From positions 62,001 through 126,000 of the forward strand of contig NZ_JPXI01000010.1 of assembly GCF_000740675.1 (NCBI RefSeq): a stretch of DNA of 64,000 nt, in the 5' to 3' direction. This stretch comes from Massilia sp. BSC265 (GTDB taxonomy: Bacteria > Pseudomonadota > Gammaproteobacteria > Burkholderiales > Burkholderiaceae_D). Below, in pieces: positions 19,065 to 28,739 of this stretch. The position numbers were made by a program, and so were the translations under genes. Below the pieces are notes generated by a model. It was not told where the DNA came from and searched no databases. It saw nothing but the letters and a program-made list of their open reading frames with translations. Positions within the stretch are counted from its first letter, which is position 1; every line of letters begins with the position of its first letter.

Positions 19065-19997
19065 ATGTTTAAGAATACCCGTTTGTCCGCTATGCTGGCG
19101 GCTGTCCTGTTCTCGGTAACGGCGGCATCGGCCCTGGTTTCCGCACCGGCCTTCGCTGACGCACCTGCCGCAGGCGCCACCGCTCCGGCGGCTGACGCGG
19201 CTGCCCCGGCTGCCGACGCAGCTGCACCGGCTGCCGACGCCGCAGCCGCTCCGGCTGGCGACGCAGCCGCTCCGGCCGCTGGCGGCGAGCAGACCGAAGA
19301 AGTGCACAACCCGTACGGCATCGAAGCCATGTGGGAAGAAGGCGACTTCGTCAACAAGGGCACCATCATCATCCTGTCGCTGATGTCGATCGGTTCGTGG
19401 TACATCATCATCACCAAGCTGATCGACCAGCAGAAGATCATGAAGCAGTCGAAGGAAGCTTCGGCCAAGTTCTGGAAAGCGCCGTCGATCGCCGCTGGCT
19501 CGGCTCAGCTGAAGGAAGGCTCGCCGTTCCGCTTCATCGCTGAAACCGGCACCAAGGCAACCCAGCACCACGACGGCGCCCTGCTCGAGCAGATCGACCT
19601 GTCGACCTGGGTGACCATGCAGATCCAGCGCGCCGTGGACCGCGTCCAGTCGCGCCTGCAGGATGGCCTGTCGTTCCTGGCAACCGTCGGCTCGACCTCG
19701 CCGTTCATCGGTCTGTTCGGTACCGTCTGGGGCATCTACAACGCGCTGACCGCCATCGGTATGTCGGGTAACGCATCGATCGACAAAGTGGCAGGCCCGG
19801 TGGGTGAAGCACTGATCATGACCGCATTCGGTCTGTTCGTCGCAGTCCCGGCGGTTCTGGGTTACAACTGGCTGGTTCGTCGTAACAAGTCGGTCATGGA
19901 AGATATCCGTTCGTTCTCGGCCGACGTTCACTCGGTCCTGATCTCGGGTGCCATGTCGACCTCGAACGCTGCCGCTGGTGCTAAGAAGGCTGGCTAA
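19065..19997 (+). CDS. exbB: ExbB/MotA/TolQ family proton channel subunit
   Basis: This 310-residue inner-membrane protein forms the proton channel with ExbD that energises TonB. It starts with a cleavable-looking signal peptide (residues 1-32, ending SAPAFA). A periplasmic Ala/Pro/Asp-rich linker of tandem AAPAAD-type repeats (about 33-75) follows. Then come three membrane segments (about 100-120, 210-235, 250-275) with the conserved TVGSTSPFIGLFGTVWGIYNAL and GPVGEALIMTAFGLFVAVPAVLGYNW. E. coli ExbB lacks such a pre-domain. GGAGG lies 4 nt before ATG 19065. exbD1 starts 2 nt after the stop, implying translational coupling. Confidence 0.94.
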   Translation: MFKNTRLSAMLAAVLFSVTAASALVSAPAFADAPAAGATAPAADAAAPAADAAAPAADAAAAPAGDAAAPAAGGEQTEEVHNPYGIEAMWEEGDFVNKGTIIILSLMSIGSWYIIITKLIDQQKIMKQSKEASAKFWKAPSIAAGSAQLKEGSPFRFIAETGTKATQHHDGALLEQIDLSTWVTMQIQRAVDRVQSRLQDGLSFLATVGSTSPFIGLFGTVWGIYNALTAIGMSGNASIDKVAGPVGEALIMTAFGLFVAVPAVLGYNWLVRRNKSVMEDIRSFSADVHSVLISGAMSTSNAAAGAKKAG

Positions 19998-19999
19998 TC

Positions 20000-20428
20000 A
20001 TGTCGATGAGTGTCGGCTCCGATACCGGAGATGAAGATGCCGTGATGTCAGAGATCAACACGACGCCCCTTGTGGACATCATGTTGGTTCTTCTGATCAT
20101 CTTCCTGATCACCAGCCCGGTAGTTCTGAACCTGCAGAAAGTTAACCTGCCTGCAGAGACGAACCAGGTCACCAAGACCAAGCCGGAAGACGTCAACATC
20201 ACCATCAACAAAGATGGCGAGATGTACTACAACCAGACCCGCATCGCGAACACGGACGAGCTGTTCAAGTTCCTCGCGGAGCAGTCGGTGAAGCAGCCGC
20301 AACCGGCAGTGAAAGTTCGTGGCGACCAGGAATCCCGCTACGAATCGATCGGCCGGGTGATCTACACGGCTCAGCGTGCTGGGATTCAGAAGGTCGGTTT
20401 CGTTATCGAACCGCCTGACAAGGGCTAA
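20000..20428 (+). CDS. exbD1: ExbD biopolymer transport protein (first copy)
   Basis: This 142-residue protein has one N-terminal membrane helix (about 22-43). The motif NTTPLVDIMLVLLIIFLIT contains the conserved membrane Asp that carries protons. The C-terminal periplasmic domain ends VGFVIEPPDKG. It begins 2 nt after exbB and is clearly different from the second copy downstream. Confidence 0.94.
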   Translation: MSMSVGSDTGDEDAVMSEINTTPLVDIMLVLLIIFLITSPVVLNLQKVNLPAETNQVTKTKPEDVNITINKDGEMYYNQTRIANTDELFKFLAEQSVKQPQPAVKVRGDQESRYESIGRVIYTAQRAGIQKVGFVIEPPDKG

Positions 20429-20435
20429 TACCCTG

Positions 20436-20479
20436 TCCGCGGCAGCGCGGCCTCCCCCGGGAGGTTTCGCTGCCGCGTC
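20436..20479 (+). terminator. Hairpin between exbD1 and exbD2
   Basis: CGCGGCAGCG pairs with CGCTGCCGCG, with an inner CCTCCC/GGGAGG stem, in the 81-nt gap between the two exbD genes. No T tract follows, so it is more likely an mRNA-stabilising or processing structure than a full terminator. Confidence 0.5.
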
Positions 20480-20509
20480 CGAGACCCCAACATTTGAAAA
20501 GGAAACACC

Positions 20510-20944
20510 ATGGGCATGAACGTAGGTTCGGGCTCCGCTAAAGGAGCCGATCCGGAACCGATGATGGAAATGAACATGACGCCGCTGATCGACGTCCTGC
20601 TCGTTCTCATCATTATGATGATTATCACGATTCCGAAACAAAACCACTCGGTCAATCTGAACATGCCGGTCGGCACCCCGCCACCGCAGACGAATGAGAA
20701 GCCGGTTGTGGTTACGATCGACGTGGACTTCGACGGCACCATCCTGTGGGATGGCCAGGTTGTCCCGAATCGTTCGGAACTGGAAGCCAAGATGAACGGC
20801 GTTGCCGCAATGCCGAACCAGCCGGAAGTGCACCTGCGTCCGAACAAGCTGGTCGAGTACAAAGTGGTGGCCGGTGTCATGGCAACCGCGCAGCGTCTCG
20901 GCGTCACCAAGATCGGCATGGTCGGTAACGAGCAGTTCCAGTAA
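20510..20944 (+). CDS. exbD2: ExbD biopolymer transport protein (second copy)
   Basis: This 144-residue ExbD/TolR-family protein has a membrane helix (about 24-43). The motif NMTPLIDVLLVLIIMMIIT contains the conserved Asp. The periplasmic domain differs from the first copy (VNLNMPVGTPPPQTNEKPVV). Paired exbD genes occur in other Proteobacteria, where the second is needed only for certain substrates (for example pectin in Xanthomonas). This one may tune the complex for particular receptors. Confidence 0.93.
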   Translation: MGMNVGSGSAKGADPEPMMEMNMTPLIDVLLVLIIMMIITIPKQNHSVNLNMPVGTPPPQTNEKPVVVTIDVDFDGTILWDGQVVPNRSELEAKMNGVAAMPNQPEVHLRPNKLVEYKVVAGVMATAQRLGVTKIGMVGNEQFQ

Positions 20945-20962
20945 TCGATCCATGTTTGACCA

Positions 20963-20987
20963 ACACGGCAGGGTTTCCCTGCCGTGT
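20963..20987 (+). terminator. Perfect 11-bp hairpin between exbD2 and the TPR gene
   Basis: ACACGGCAGGG and CCCTGCCGTGT pair perfectly around a TTT loop, followed by CCATTTT, 19 nt after exbD2 and 26 nt before the TPR gene. It resembles a weak terminator and probably lowers expression of the last gene. Confidence 0.7.
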
Positions 20988-21012
20988 CCATTTTCAAGAA
21001 GGACTTTTTCTG

Positions 21013-22239
21013 ATGAGCAAATTCCGTCTCGCACACCTCAGCCTCGCACTGGCCGCCCTCGGTTTCACCGCTGCCGTTCCTGTCGTCGGCCTGGCCCCGG
21101 CGCACGCCGCTGTCACCCTGCGTCCGGAAGTCGGCAAACCGCTGCAACAGGCCCAGACGCTGCTGAAGCAGGGCAATGCCAAGGGCGCACTGGGTGTCCT
21201 GCGCGACGCGGACAAGGCAGCGAAGACCGACGACGAACGCTTCCTGATCGAGCGCGTACGCGCTTCGGCCGCCTCGTCGGCCGGCGACTGGGGCACCGCA
21301 GCGACTTCGTTCGAAAAGCTGCTCGACTCGGGCAAGCTGAGCGCCGCTGAACGTTCGCAGTTCTCGGAAGGTCTGGTCGGCATCTACATGCGCGCCGGCG
21401 ACCTGAACAAGGCAAACGCCACCATCCAGAAGCTGCTGCAAAAGGGCAACGATCCGAAGCTGCGCGCCTACCTGCTGCAGAACTACTACAAGCAGGGCAA
21501 CGTCGCCGCGCTGGAGCAGGAACTGCGTAACGCCGAGAAGAACGGCCGCCTGAGCGAAGACGAGCTCGGCATGCTGGCCAACATCCAGCTGAAGAAGAAC
21601 GACAAGGTCGGCTACGTCAACACCATCGAGAAGCTGGCTGCCAGCTATCCGAAGGCACAGTACTGGAACGACCTGCTGAACCGCGTGCAGGGCAAGCCCG
21701 GCTTCTCCGGCCGCCTGGCGGTGGACGTCTACCGCCTGAAGCTGGCCAACAACCTGATGAAGAAGCCGAGCGAGTTCATGGAAATGGCCCAGCTGGTGCT
21801 GCAGGCGAAAGCCCCGGCCGAAGCGCTGAAGGTCATCGACAAGGGCTACAAGGCCGGCGCCCTGGGCACCGGTCCCGACGCCGAACGTCACAAGCGCCTG
21901 AAGGACCTGGCCGAGAAGAACCTGGCCGACCAGAACAAGGGCGTCGCCGCCCTGGAAGCCGAATACACCGCCGCCAAGGACAACGACGCGCTGGTGGGCC
22001 TTGGCTACGCGCTGGTGCAGGCTGGCCAGGTCGACAAGGGCCTGAAGATGATGGAAGCGGCCATCAAGGCCGGCGGCCTGCGTTACGCCGACGAAGCCAA
22101 GCTGCGCCTGGGCGAAGCCTATGCCGCGGCCGGCAAGAAGCAGCAGGCCATCAGCACGCTGAAGACCGTCGCCGGCAAGGACGGCAGCGCCGACCTGGCC
22201 CGCTACTGGATCATGGCGATCAACCGTCCGGTTGCCTGA
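21013..22239 (+). CDS. Exported TPR-repeat protein of the Ton locus
   Basis: This 408-residue protein has a signal peptide (residues about 1-35, ending APAHA). The rest is helical with repeated TPR-like units (for example QAQTLLKQGNAKGALGVLRDA, then GDWGTAATSFEKLLDSGKLS, then LGEAYAAAGKKQQAISTLKTV). It ends the tonB-exbB-exbD-exbD transcript. Periplasmic TPR proteins in similar positions elsewhere help TonB-dependent uptake, so a scaffold role in the periplasm is likely. ATG 21013 is preceded by AAGGA; the frame extends upstream only across the hairpin. No catalytic motif is visible. Confidence 0.85.
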   Translation: MSKFRLAHLSLALAALGFTAAVPVVGLAPAHAAVTLRPEVGKPLQQAQTLLKQGNAKGALGVLRDADKAAKTDDERFLIERVRASAASSAGDWGTAATSFEKLLDSGKLSAAERSQFSEGLVGIYMRAGDLNKANATIQKLLQKGNDPKLRAYLLQNYYKQGNVAALEQELRNAEKNGRLSEDELGMLANIQLKKNDKVGYVNTIEKLAASYPKAQYWNDLLNRVQGKPGFSGRLAVDVYRLKLANNLMKKPSEFMEMAQLVLQAKAPAEALKVIDKGYKAGALGTGPDAERHKRLKDLAEKNLADQNKGVAALEAEYTAAKDNDALVGLGYALVQAGQVDKGLKMMEAAIKAGGLRYADEAKLRLGEAYAAAGKKQQAISTLKTVAGKDGSADLARYWIMAINRPVA

Positions 22240-22260
22240 TAGCCGAGCGAGCAATCATGA

Positions 22261-22292
22261 AACGCCGCCTGCCCGCAGGCGGCGTTTTTTTT
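22261..22292 (+). terminator. Rho-independent terminator of the ton operon
   Basis: AACGCCGCCTG (22261-22271), loop CCCG, CAGGCGGCGTT (22276-22286), then a T tract: a strong intrinsic terminator 21 nt after the TPR gene. Confidence 0.93.
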
Positions 22293-22337
22293 GCGTCGGC
22301 GCCTCCCTCTCCCATTCCCGCCATCCGTAGGCCTTCG

Positions 22338-22368
22338 TTGCTGTGCAACATGCGAGTTACCGTATAAT
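22338..22368 (+). promoter_or_regulatory. Probable ribF promoter
   Basis: TATAAT (22363-22368) lies 46 nt before the ribF ATG, with TTGCTG (22338-22343) 19 nt upstream of it. The consensus -10 is good; the -35 and spacing are marginal. It directly follows the ton operon terminator. Confidence 0.55.
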
Positions 22369-22414
22369 CAGGTATTTCGCGCCGGACCGGCCGGTTGCGC
22401 CATTGGAAGCATTG

Positions 22415-23386
22415 ATGAAGGTATTTCGCGGACTACCCAACGACAGGGCGCGCGCACCCTGCGCCCTCACGATCGGCAACTTTGACGGTGTCCACCGCGG
22501 CCACCAGGCATTGTTGGCGCACGTGCGCAGCGCCGCCAGGGAACTGGGAATCGAAGCTGCCGTGATGACCTTCGAGCCCCACCCGCGCGAATACTTCGCC
22601 CGGAAGATGGGCGACCTGTCGAAGGCCCCGGCGCGCATCGCCAACCTGCGCGACAAGCTGGGCGACCTGTCCAACGCCGGCATCGACCGCGTCATCGTCG
22701 AACACTTCAACGAGCACTTCGCCGCCCAGTCGCCGCAGGATTTCATCGAGCGCGTGCTGGTGGACGGCCTGCACGTCAAGTGGCTGATGGTCGGCGACGA
22801 CTTCCGCTTCGGCGCCAGGCGCCTGGGCGACATCGCCATGCTGCAGGAGGCCGGCCGCGAATACGGCTTCCAGGTCGAGACCCTGGACGCCGTGATGCTG
22901 GGCGCGCGCCGCATCTCGTCCTCGGCGGTGCGCGAAGCGCTGGCCGCCGGAGACTTCGGCGCCACCCAGCAGCTCCTCGGGCACCCCTACGCCATGTCGG
23001 GCCACGTGATCCACGGCCAGAAACTCGGCCGCACGCTGGGCTTCCCGACCCTGAACCTGCGCGTTGCCCATCGCCCTGCCCTGTGCGGCATCTTCGTGGT
23101 GCAGGTGCATGGCCTGGCAGACCAGCCCTTGCCGGCCGTCGCCAGCCTCGGCGTGCGCCCCACCGTCGAAGACGCCGGCCGCATGCTGCTGGAAGTGCAC
23201 GTGTTTGACTATAACCGGCCCGCCTACGGCAAGCTGGTGCGCGTCGAATTCCTCGCCAAGTTGCGCGACGAGGAAAAATACGTCGACCTGCCCACCCTCA
23301 CCGCCGCGATCGAGCGCGATGCCGCCCAGGCGCGCGCCTACTTCGCGCAACGCAACGGCGCCTTGACGGCGACCGACCGAATTTGA
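22415..23386 (+). CDS. ribF: Bifunctional riboflavin kinase / FAD synthetase RibF
   Basis: This 323-residue enzyme converts riboflavin to FMN and then FAD. The N-terminal nucleotidyltransferase domain (about 1-190) shows [29 protein letters not shown] and [12 protein letters not shown]. The C-terminal flavokinase domain (about 190-310) shows [15 protein letters not shown] and [15 protein letters not shown] 22415 follows the predicted promoter and gives the usual N-terminus MKVFRGLP. ileS follows 103 nt later and lspA after it, the common ribF-ileS-lspA order. Confidence 0.95.
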   Translation: MKVFRGLPNDRARAPCALTIGNFDGVHRGHQALLAHVRSAARELGIEAAVMTFEPHPREYFARKMGDLSKAPARIANLRDKLGDLSNAGIDRVIVEHFNEHFAAQSPQDFIERVLVDGLHVKWLMVGDDFRFGARRLGDIAMLQEAGREYGFQVETLDAVMLGARRISSSAVREALAAGDFGATQQLLGHPYAMSGHVIHGQKLGRTLGFPTLNLRVAHRPALCGIFVVQVHGLADQPLPAVASLGVRPTVEDAGRMLLEVHVFDYNRPAYGKLVRVEFLAKLRDEEKYVDLPTLTAAIERDAAQARAYFAQRNGALTATDRI

Positions 23387-23489
23387 CGCGCGTCGCACCG
23401 CGCTCGACGCGCGGGCGGCGCCATTGTCCCCGACAGATGCAAGCAGCGGCCTGGTTGCCGCCGAACCGAATTACTCAGAGAAGAACCTT

Positions 23490-26381
23490 ATGTCCGATAC
23501 TAAACCAGTCCAGAACAACGCCCAGAAGGGTGCGAAAAAGCCAGAGAGCAAGTACCCGGTCAACATGACCGACACCCCCTTCCCGATGCGCGGCGACCTC
23601 GCCAAGCGCGAGCCGGGCTGGGTCAAGCAATGGCAGGAAAAGAAGATCTACCAGCGCATCCGCAAGGCGGCTGCCGGCCGTCCGAAGTTCATCCTGCACG
23701 ACGGCCCGCCGTATGCGAACGGCGACATCCACCTCGGCCACGCCGTCAACAAGATCCTGAAGGACATGGTGGTGAAATCGCGCACCATGGCCGGCTTCGA
23801 CGCGCCCTATGTGCCGGGCTGGGACTGCCACGGCATGCCGATCGAGATCCAGATCGAAAAGCAGTTCGGCAAGAACCTGCCGACCGCCGAGGTGCTGCAG
23901 AAGGCGCGCGCCTATGCGCTGGAGCAGATCGACCGCCAGCGCGCCGGTTTCATCCGCCTGGGCGTGCTGGGCGAATGGGAAAACCCCTACATGACCATGG
24001 CCTACGGTAACGAGGCCGACGAGCTGCGCGCCCTAGGGCAATTGCTCGACAAGGGCTACGTCTACCGCGGCCTGAAGCCCGTCAACTGGTGCTTCGACTG
24101 CGGTTCGGCGCTGGCCGAGGCGGAAGTGGAATACCAGGACAAGCGCGACCCGGCGATCGACGTCGGCTTCCCGTTCGCGGAGCCGGAAAAAGTGGCTAGC
24201 GCCTTCGGTCTGCCGCAGCTGCCTGCTACCCTCGGGTTCATCGTGATCTGGACCACCACCCCGTGGACCATCCCCTCGAACCAGGCCCTGAACGCCAACC
24301 CGGAAGTGACGTACGCCCTGGTGCAGGCCGAGCGTGACGGCCAAGCCCTGCTGCTGATCCTGGCACAGGACCTGGTCGAAGCCACCCTGCAGCGCTACAA
24401 GCTCGAAGGCAGCGTCATCGCCACCACCCTGGGCGCGAAGCTGGACGGCATCCGCTTCAAGCACCCGCTGCACGCGCAGGACCCGTTCTACGACCGCACC
24501 TCTCCGGTCTACCTGGCCGACTACGTCACCACCGACAGCGGCACCGGCGTGGTCCACTCGGCGCCGGCCTACGGCCTGGAAGACTTCCAGTCCTGCAAGG
24601 CGCACGGCATGAAGGACGACGAGATCCTCAAGCCGGTGATGGGCGACGGCCGCTTCGCCTCGACCCTGCCGCTGTTCGGCGGCCTGACCATCTGGGAAGC
24701 CAGCAAGCCGATCTGCGAAGCCCTGCGCGGCGCGGGCGCCCTGTTCGAGCTGAAGATGTTCGACCACAGCTACATGCACTGCTGGCGCCACAAGACCCCG
24801 ATCGTCTACCGCGCGACCTCCCAGTGGTTCGCCGGCATGGACATCACCCCGAAGGACGGCGGCCCGACCCTGCGCGAGAGCGCCCTGGCCGGCATCGCCG
24901 AGACCCAGTTCTTCCCCGACTGGGGCCAGGCGCGCCTGCAGGGCATGATCGCCAACCGTCCGGACTGGACCCTGTCGCGCCAGCGCCAGTGGGGCGTGCC
25001 GATGGCCTTCTTCATCCACAAGGAAACCGGCGAGCTGCACCCGCGCACGCCGGAACTGCTGGAGCAGGTCGCCCAGCTGATCGAGAAGAACGGCATCGAC
25101 GCCTGGCAGCAGCTCGACCCGGCCGAGCTGCTCGGCGAGGACGCTGCCCATTATGAGAAGAACAAGGACACGCTGGACGTGTGGTTCGACTCGGGCTCGA
25201 CCCACCAGACCGTACTGCGCGGCTCGCACAAGGAGCAGTCCGCCTTCCCGGCCGACCTCTACCTGGAAGGCTCGGACCAGCACCGCGGCTGGTTCCACTC
25301 CTCGCTGCTGACATCGTCGATGCTGAACGGCCGCCCGCCCTACAAGGCGCTGCTGACCCACGGCTTCACCGTCGACGAGAACGGCAAGAAGATGTCCAAG
25401 TCGCTCGGCAACACGCTGGCGCCGCAGAAGATCTCCGACACGCTCGGCGCCGACATCCTGCGCCTGTGGGTGGCCTCGACCGACTACACCGGCGAGCTGT
25501 CGATCGGCGAGGAAATCCTCAAGCGCGTGACCGAGTCCTATCGCCGCATCCGCAACACCCTGCGCTTCCTGCTGGCGAACACCTCGGACTTCGACCCGGC
25601 CCAGCATGCCGTCCCGGTCGCCGAGCTGTTCGAGATCGACCGCTATGCGCTGGCCGAGACCGCGAAGCTGCAGCAGGATATCGCCGCGCACTTCGAGCGC
25701 TACGAGTTCCACCCGGTGGTCGCCCGCCTGCAGAACTTCTGCTCGGAAGACCTGGGCGGCTTCTACCTCGACATCCTGAAGGACCGCCTGTACACCACCG
25801 GCGTGGATTCGCAGGCCCGCCGGTCGGCCCAGACCGCGCTGTGGCACATCGCCCATGCGCTGCTGCGCGTGATGGCGCCGATCCTGTCCTTCACCGCCGA
25901 GGAAGCCTGGGCCGTGTTCGCGGGGCAGCAGGCCTACGCGGACAGTGACGAGACCATCTTCACCCAGACCCTGTGGAGCTTCCCGGAGCTGGCCGACGGC
26001 GAGGCGCTGCTGGCCAAGTACGCGGCCCTGCGCGAAGTGCGTGCCGACGTCACCAAGCAGCTGGAAGAAGTGCGCGCCTCGGGCGCCATCGGCTCTTCGC
26101 TGCAGGCGGAACTGGCGATCAAGGCTGCCGGCGAAAAATACACGCTGCTCGCCAGCCTCGACGATGACCTGAAGTTCGTGTTCATCACCTCGCAGGCCAC
26201 CGTGGAACAGGTGGCGGACGCCGCCAACGAAGCGGTGAGCGTGACCCCGTCGGAAGCGGAAAAGTGCGAGCGCTGCTGGCACTACCGCCGCGACGTCGGC
26301 CACGACCATGCGCACGCCGGCCTGTGCGGCCGCTGCACCAGCAACCTGTTCGGCAGCGGCGAAGCACGCCGTTACGCTTAA
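23490..26381 (+). CDS. ileS: Isoleucyl-tRNA synthetase
   Basis: This 963-residue class I aminoacyl-tRNA synthetase charges tRNA-Ile. The HIGH-type motif is in [17 protein letters not shown] and the KMSKS loop is [12 protein letters not shown]. An editing domain lies between, including [14 protein letters not shown]. The C-terminus carries the zinc-finger-like [12 protein letters not shown], then [14 protein letters not shown] 23490 gives a Lys-rich N-terminus; the longer frame from 23424 adds non-conserved residues. Confidence 0.97.
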   Translation: MSDTKPVQNNAQKGAKKPESKYPVNMTDTPFPMRGDLAKREPGWVKQWQEKKIYQRIRKAAAGRPKFILHDGPPYANGDIHLGHAVNKILKDMVVKSRTMAGFDAPYVPGWDCHGMPIEIQIEKQFGKNLPTAEVLQKARAYALEQIDRQRAGFIRLGVLGEWENPYMTMAYGNEADELRALGQLLDKGYVYRGLKPVNWCFDCGSALAEAEVEYQDKRDPAIDVGFPFAEPEKVASAFGLPQLPATLGFIVIWTTTPWTIPSNQALNANPEVTYALVQAERDGQALLLILAQDLVEATLQRYKLEGSVIATTLGAKLDGIRFKHPLHAQDPFYDRTSPVYLADYVTTDSGTGVVHSAPAYGLEDFQSCKAHGMKDDEILKPVMGDGRFASTLPLFGGLTIWEASKPICEALRGAGALFELKMFDHSYMHCWRHKTPIVYRATSQWFAGMDITPKDGGPTLRESALAGIAETQFFPDWGQARLQGMIANRPDWTLSRQRQWGVPMAFFIHKETGELHPRTPELLEQVAQLIEKNGIDAWQQLDPAELLGEDAAHYEKNKDTLDVWFDSGSTHQTVLRGSHKEQSAFPADLYLEGSDQHRGWFHSSLLTSSMLNGRPPYKALLTHGFTVDENGKKMSKSLGNTLAPQKISDTLGADILRLWVASTDYTGELSIGEEILKRVTESYRRIRNTLRFLLANTSDFDPAQHAVPVAELFEIDRYALAETAKLQQDIAAHFERYEFHPVVARLQNFCSEDLGGFYLDILKDRLYTTGVDSQARRSAQTALWHIAHALLRVMAPILSFTAEEAWAVFAGQQAYADSDETIFTQTLWSFPELADGEALLAKYAALREVRADVTKQLEEVRASGAIGSSLQAELAIKAAGEKYTLLASLDDDLKFVFITSQATVEQVADAANEAVSVTPSEAEKCERCWHYRRDVGHDHAHAGLCGRCTSNLFGSGEARRYA

Positions 26382-26456
26382 GCCTTGGCCCTTCATGGGC
26401 TTTCACCGCCGTGCCCTGCCTCAAGGCTGGGCACGGCAGGCACCGACCTACTCACC

Positions 26457-26984
26457 ATGGCCACCAAAATCAAAAAAGCTTCCCCGGGCGCCAAGCCCGT
26501 CTACAAGCCTTCCGCCAGCCTGTTCCCATGGCTCGGCCTGGCGATGATCGTCGTCCTGCTCGACCAGGTCACCAAGCTCACCGTCGAGCGCACCTTCGCC
26601 TACGCCGAGACGCTGCCGGTTACCAGCTTCTTCAACCTCATCAAGGTGTACAACCCGGGCGCGGCGTTCAGCTTCCTGGGCGACGCCAGCGGCTGGCAGC
26701 GCTGGTTCTTCCTCGCGATCGCCATCGGCGCCGTGGGCTTCTGCCTGTACATGATGAAGAAGAACGCCACCCAGCGCCTGTTCTGCTTCGCGCTGGCCCT
26801 GATCATGGCGGGCGCCATCGGCAACGGCATCGACCGCGTGGTCCATGGCCACGTGATCGATTTCCTGGACTTCTATTGGAAGGGGATCGGCCACTTCCCG
26901 GCCTTTAACATCGCCGACATCGGCATCTCGGTCGGCGCCTTCCTGTTCGTCCTCGACGAGCTGCGGCGCGTGAACAAGTCGTAA
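26457..26984 (+). CDS. lspA: Lipoprotein signal peptidase LspA
   Basis: This 175-residue inner-membrane aspartic protease removes the signal peptide from prolipoproteins. Four membrane helices are visible; the catalytic Asp residues are in GAIGNGIDRVVHG and PAFNIADIGIS, and VYNPGAAFSFL is conserved. A Lys-rich extension of about 20 residues precedes the first helix. It starts 75 nt after ileS. Confidence 0.96.
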   Translation: MATKIKKASPGAKPVYKPSASLFPWLGLAMIVVLLDQVTKLTVERTFAYAETLPVTSFFNLIKVYNPGAAFSFLGDASGWQRWFFLAIAIGAVGFCLYMMKKNATQRLFCFALALIMAGAIGNGIDRVVHGHVIDFLDFYWKGIGHFPAFNIADIGISVGAFLFVLDELRRVNKS

Positions 26985-27005
26985 CACCCTGAATCCGGAG
27001 TCACC

Positions 27006-28232
27006 ATGAGCATGGACCTCAAGGGCAAGAAGATCGTCCTCGGCCTCACCGGCGGCGTGGCCTGCTACAAGGCGGCTGAACTGTGCCGCTCCCTCACCAA
27101 GGAAGGCGCGAGCGTGCAGGTCGTCATGACCGAAGCCGCGACCCACTTCATCGGCACGGTCACCATGCAGGCCCTGTCCGGCCAGCCGGTCTACACCGAC
27201 CAGTGGGACCCGCGCATGGCCAACAACATGGCCCACATCGACCTCACCCGCGACGCCGACGCCATCCTGGTGGCGCCCTGCTCGGCCGATTTCATCCGCA
27301 AGCTGGCGCACGGCGCCTGCGATGACCTGCTGTCGACCCTGTGCGTGGCGCGCCCGCGCCGCGTGCCGCTGCTGGTGGCGCCGGCGATGAACGTCGAGAT
27401 GTGGGAAAACCCGGCAACCCAGCGCAACGTCAGGCAGCTCGTCGAGGACGGTCTGTGCCTGTTCGGTCCCGCAGCCGGCTCCCAGGCCTGCGGCGAGACC
27501 GGCCTGGGGCGCATGCTGGAGCCGGAAGAGCTGGTCGAGGAGCTGATCGCCTCCTTCCAGCACAAGGTGCTGGCGGGCCGCCGCGTGCTGATCACCGCGG
27601 GCCCCACGTTCGAGCCGATCGACCCGGTGCGCGGCATCACCAACCTTTCCTCGGGCAAGATGGGCTATGCGGTGGCGCGCGCGGCGCGCGAAGCCGGCGC
27701 CGAAGTGACGCTGGTGACCGGCCCGACCTCGCTGCCGACGCCGCATGGCGTGCGCCGCATCGACGTACTTACCGCCCAGCAGATGCACGACGCCGTGATG
27801 GCGGGCGTGCAGGGCCAGCACGTCTTCATCGGCGTGGCAGCCGTCGCCGACTGGCGCGTAGCGAATGCCAGCGGCCAGAAGATCAAGAAGCAGGAAGGCG
27901 GCGGCGCGCCCCAGCTGGAGTTCGTGCAGAACGCCGACATCCTGGCGTCGGTCGCGGCCACTACCTCCCTCTCCGGCTGGCCCTACTGCGTGGGCTTCGC
28001 CGCCGAGTCCGAGAACCTGATGGAATTCGGCGCGGCCAAGCGCGAGAAGAAGGGTATTCCCCTGTTGGTGGGCAATATCGGGCCGCAGACCTTCGGGCAG
28101 GATGAGAACACCATCATCCTGTTCGACGAGAGCGGCCCTACCTTGCTGCCACGCGCCGACAAGCTTAGCCTGGCGCGCCAGCTGGTTTCCGAAATCGCGA
28201 AGCGCCTCGAGCAGCGCTCTTTGCTCACCTGA
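27006..28232 (+). CDS. coaBC: Phosphopantothenoylcysteine synthetase/decarboxylase CoaBC
   Basis: This 408-residue bifunctional enzyme of coenzyme A synthesis joins cysteine to 4'-phosphopantothenate (CoaB) and decarboxylates the product (CoaC). The N-terminal flavodoxin-like CoaC part has LGLTGGVACYKAAEL, the catalytic His in NMAHIDLTRDAD and PAMNVEMWENPATQRN. The CoaB part has TAGPTFEPIDPVRGITNLSS and VAAVADWRV. It lies 21 nt after lspA and 35 nt before dut, a common coaBC-dut pairing. Confidence 0.96.
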   Translation: MSMDLKGKKIVLGLTGGVACYKAAELCRSLTKEGASVQVVMTEAATHFIGTVTMQALSGQPVYTDQWDPRMANNMAHIDLTRDADAILVAPCSADFIRKLAHGACDDLLSTLCVARPRRVPLLVAPAMNVEMWENPATQRNVRQLVEDGLCLFGPAAGSQACGETGLGRMLEPEELVEELIASFQHKVLAGRRVLITAGPTFEPIDPVRGITNLSSGKMGYAVARAAREAGAEVTLVTGPTSLPTPHGVRRIDVLTAQQMHDAVMAGVQGQHVFIGVAAVADWRVANASGQKIKKQEGGGAPQLEFVQNADILASVAATTSLSGWPYCVGFAAESENLMEFGAAKREKKGIPLLVGNIGPQTFGQDENTIILFDESGPTLLPRADKLSLARQLVSEIAKRLEQRSLLT

Positions 28233-28267
28233 GCTGACCTGAGTTCATTAAGCAGCATAAGAACAGC

Positions 28268-28717
28268 ATGAAAAACATCGACCTGAAAATCCTCGATCCG
28301 CGCATGAAGGAGCTGCTGCCGGCCTACGGCACGCCCGGCAGCGCGGGCCTGGACCTGCGCGCCTGCATCGACGCTCCGCTCGTCATCGAGCCGGGCCAGA
28401 CGGTGCTGGTACCGACCGGCCTGGCGATCCACATCGGCGATCCCGGCTATGCCGCGATGATCCTGCCGCGCAGTGGGCTCGGCCATAAGAACGGCATCGT
28501 TCTCGGCAATCTGGTAGGCTTGATCGACTCCGACTACCAGGGGCAGCTGATGGTCTCGACCTGGAACCGCAGCCACGCCAGCTTCACGCTGCAGCCGCTC
28601 GACCGGCTGGCCCAGCTCGTGATCGTGCCCGTGCTGCAGGTAGGCTTCAACGTGGTGGAGGAGTTCGCATCGAGCGAACGGGGCGCCGGAGGGTTCGGCA
28701 GCACCGGCAAACAATAA
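28268..28717 (+). CDS. dut: dUTP diphosphatase
   Basis: This 149-residue trimeric dUTPase hydrolyses dUTP to dUMP, keeping uracil out of DNA and supplying thymidylate synthesis. The conserved motifs are [39 protein letters not shown], then the C-terminal P-loop-like [10 protein letters not shown]. It probably shares a transcript with coaBC. Confidence 0.97.
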   Translation: MKNIDLKILDPRMKELLPAYGTPGSAGLDLRACIDAPLVIEPGQTVLVPTGLAIHIGDPGYAAMILPRSGLGHKNGIVLGNLVGLIDSDYQGQLMVSTWNRSHASFTLQPLDRLAQLVIVPVLQVGFNVVEEFASSERGAGGFGSTGKQ

Positions 28718-28739
28718 AAGACAAGGAGTAAGGAGGAGC

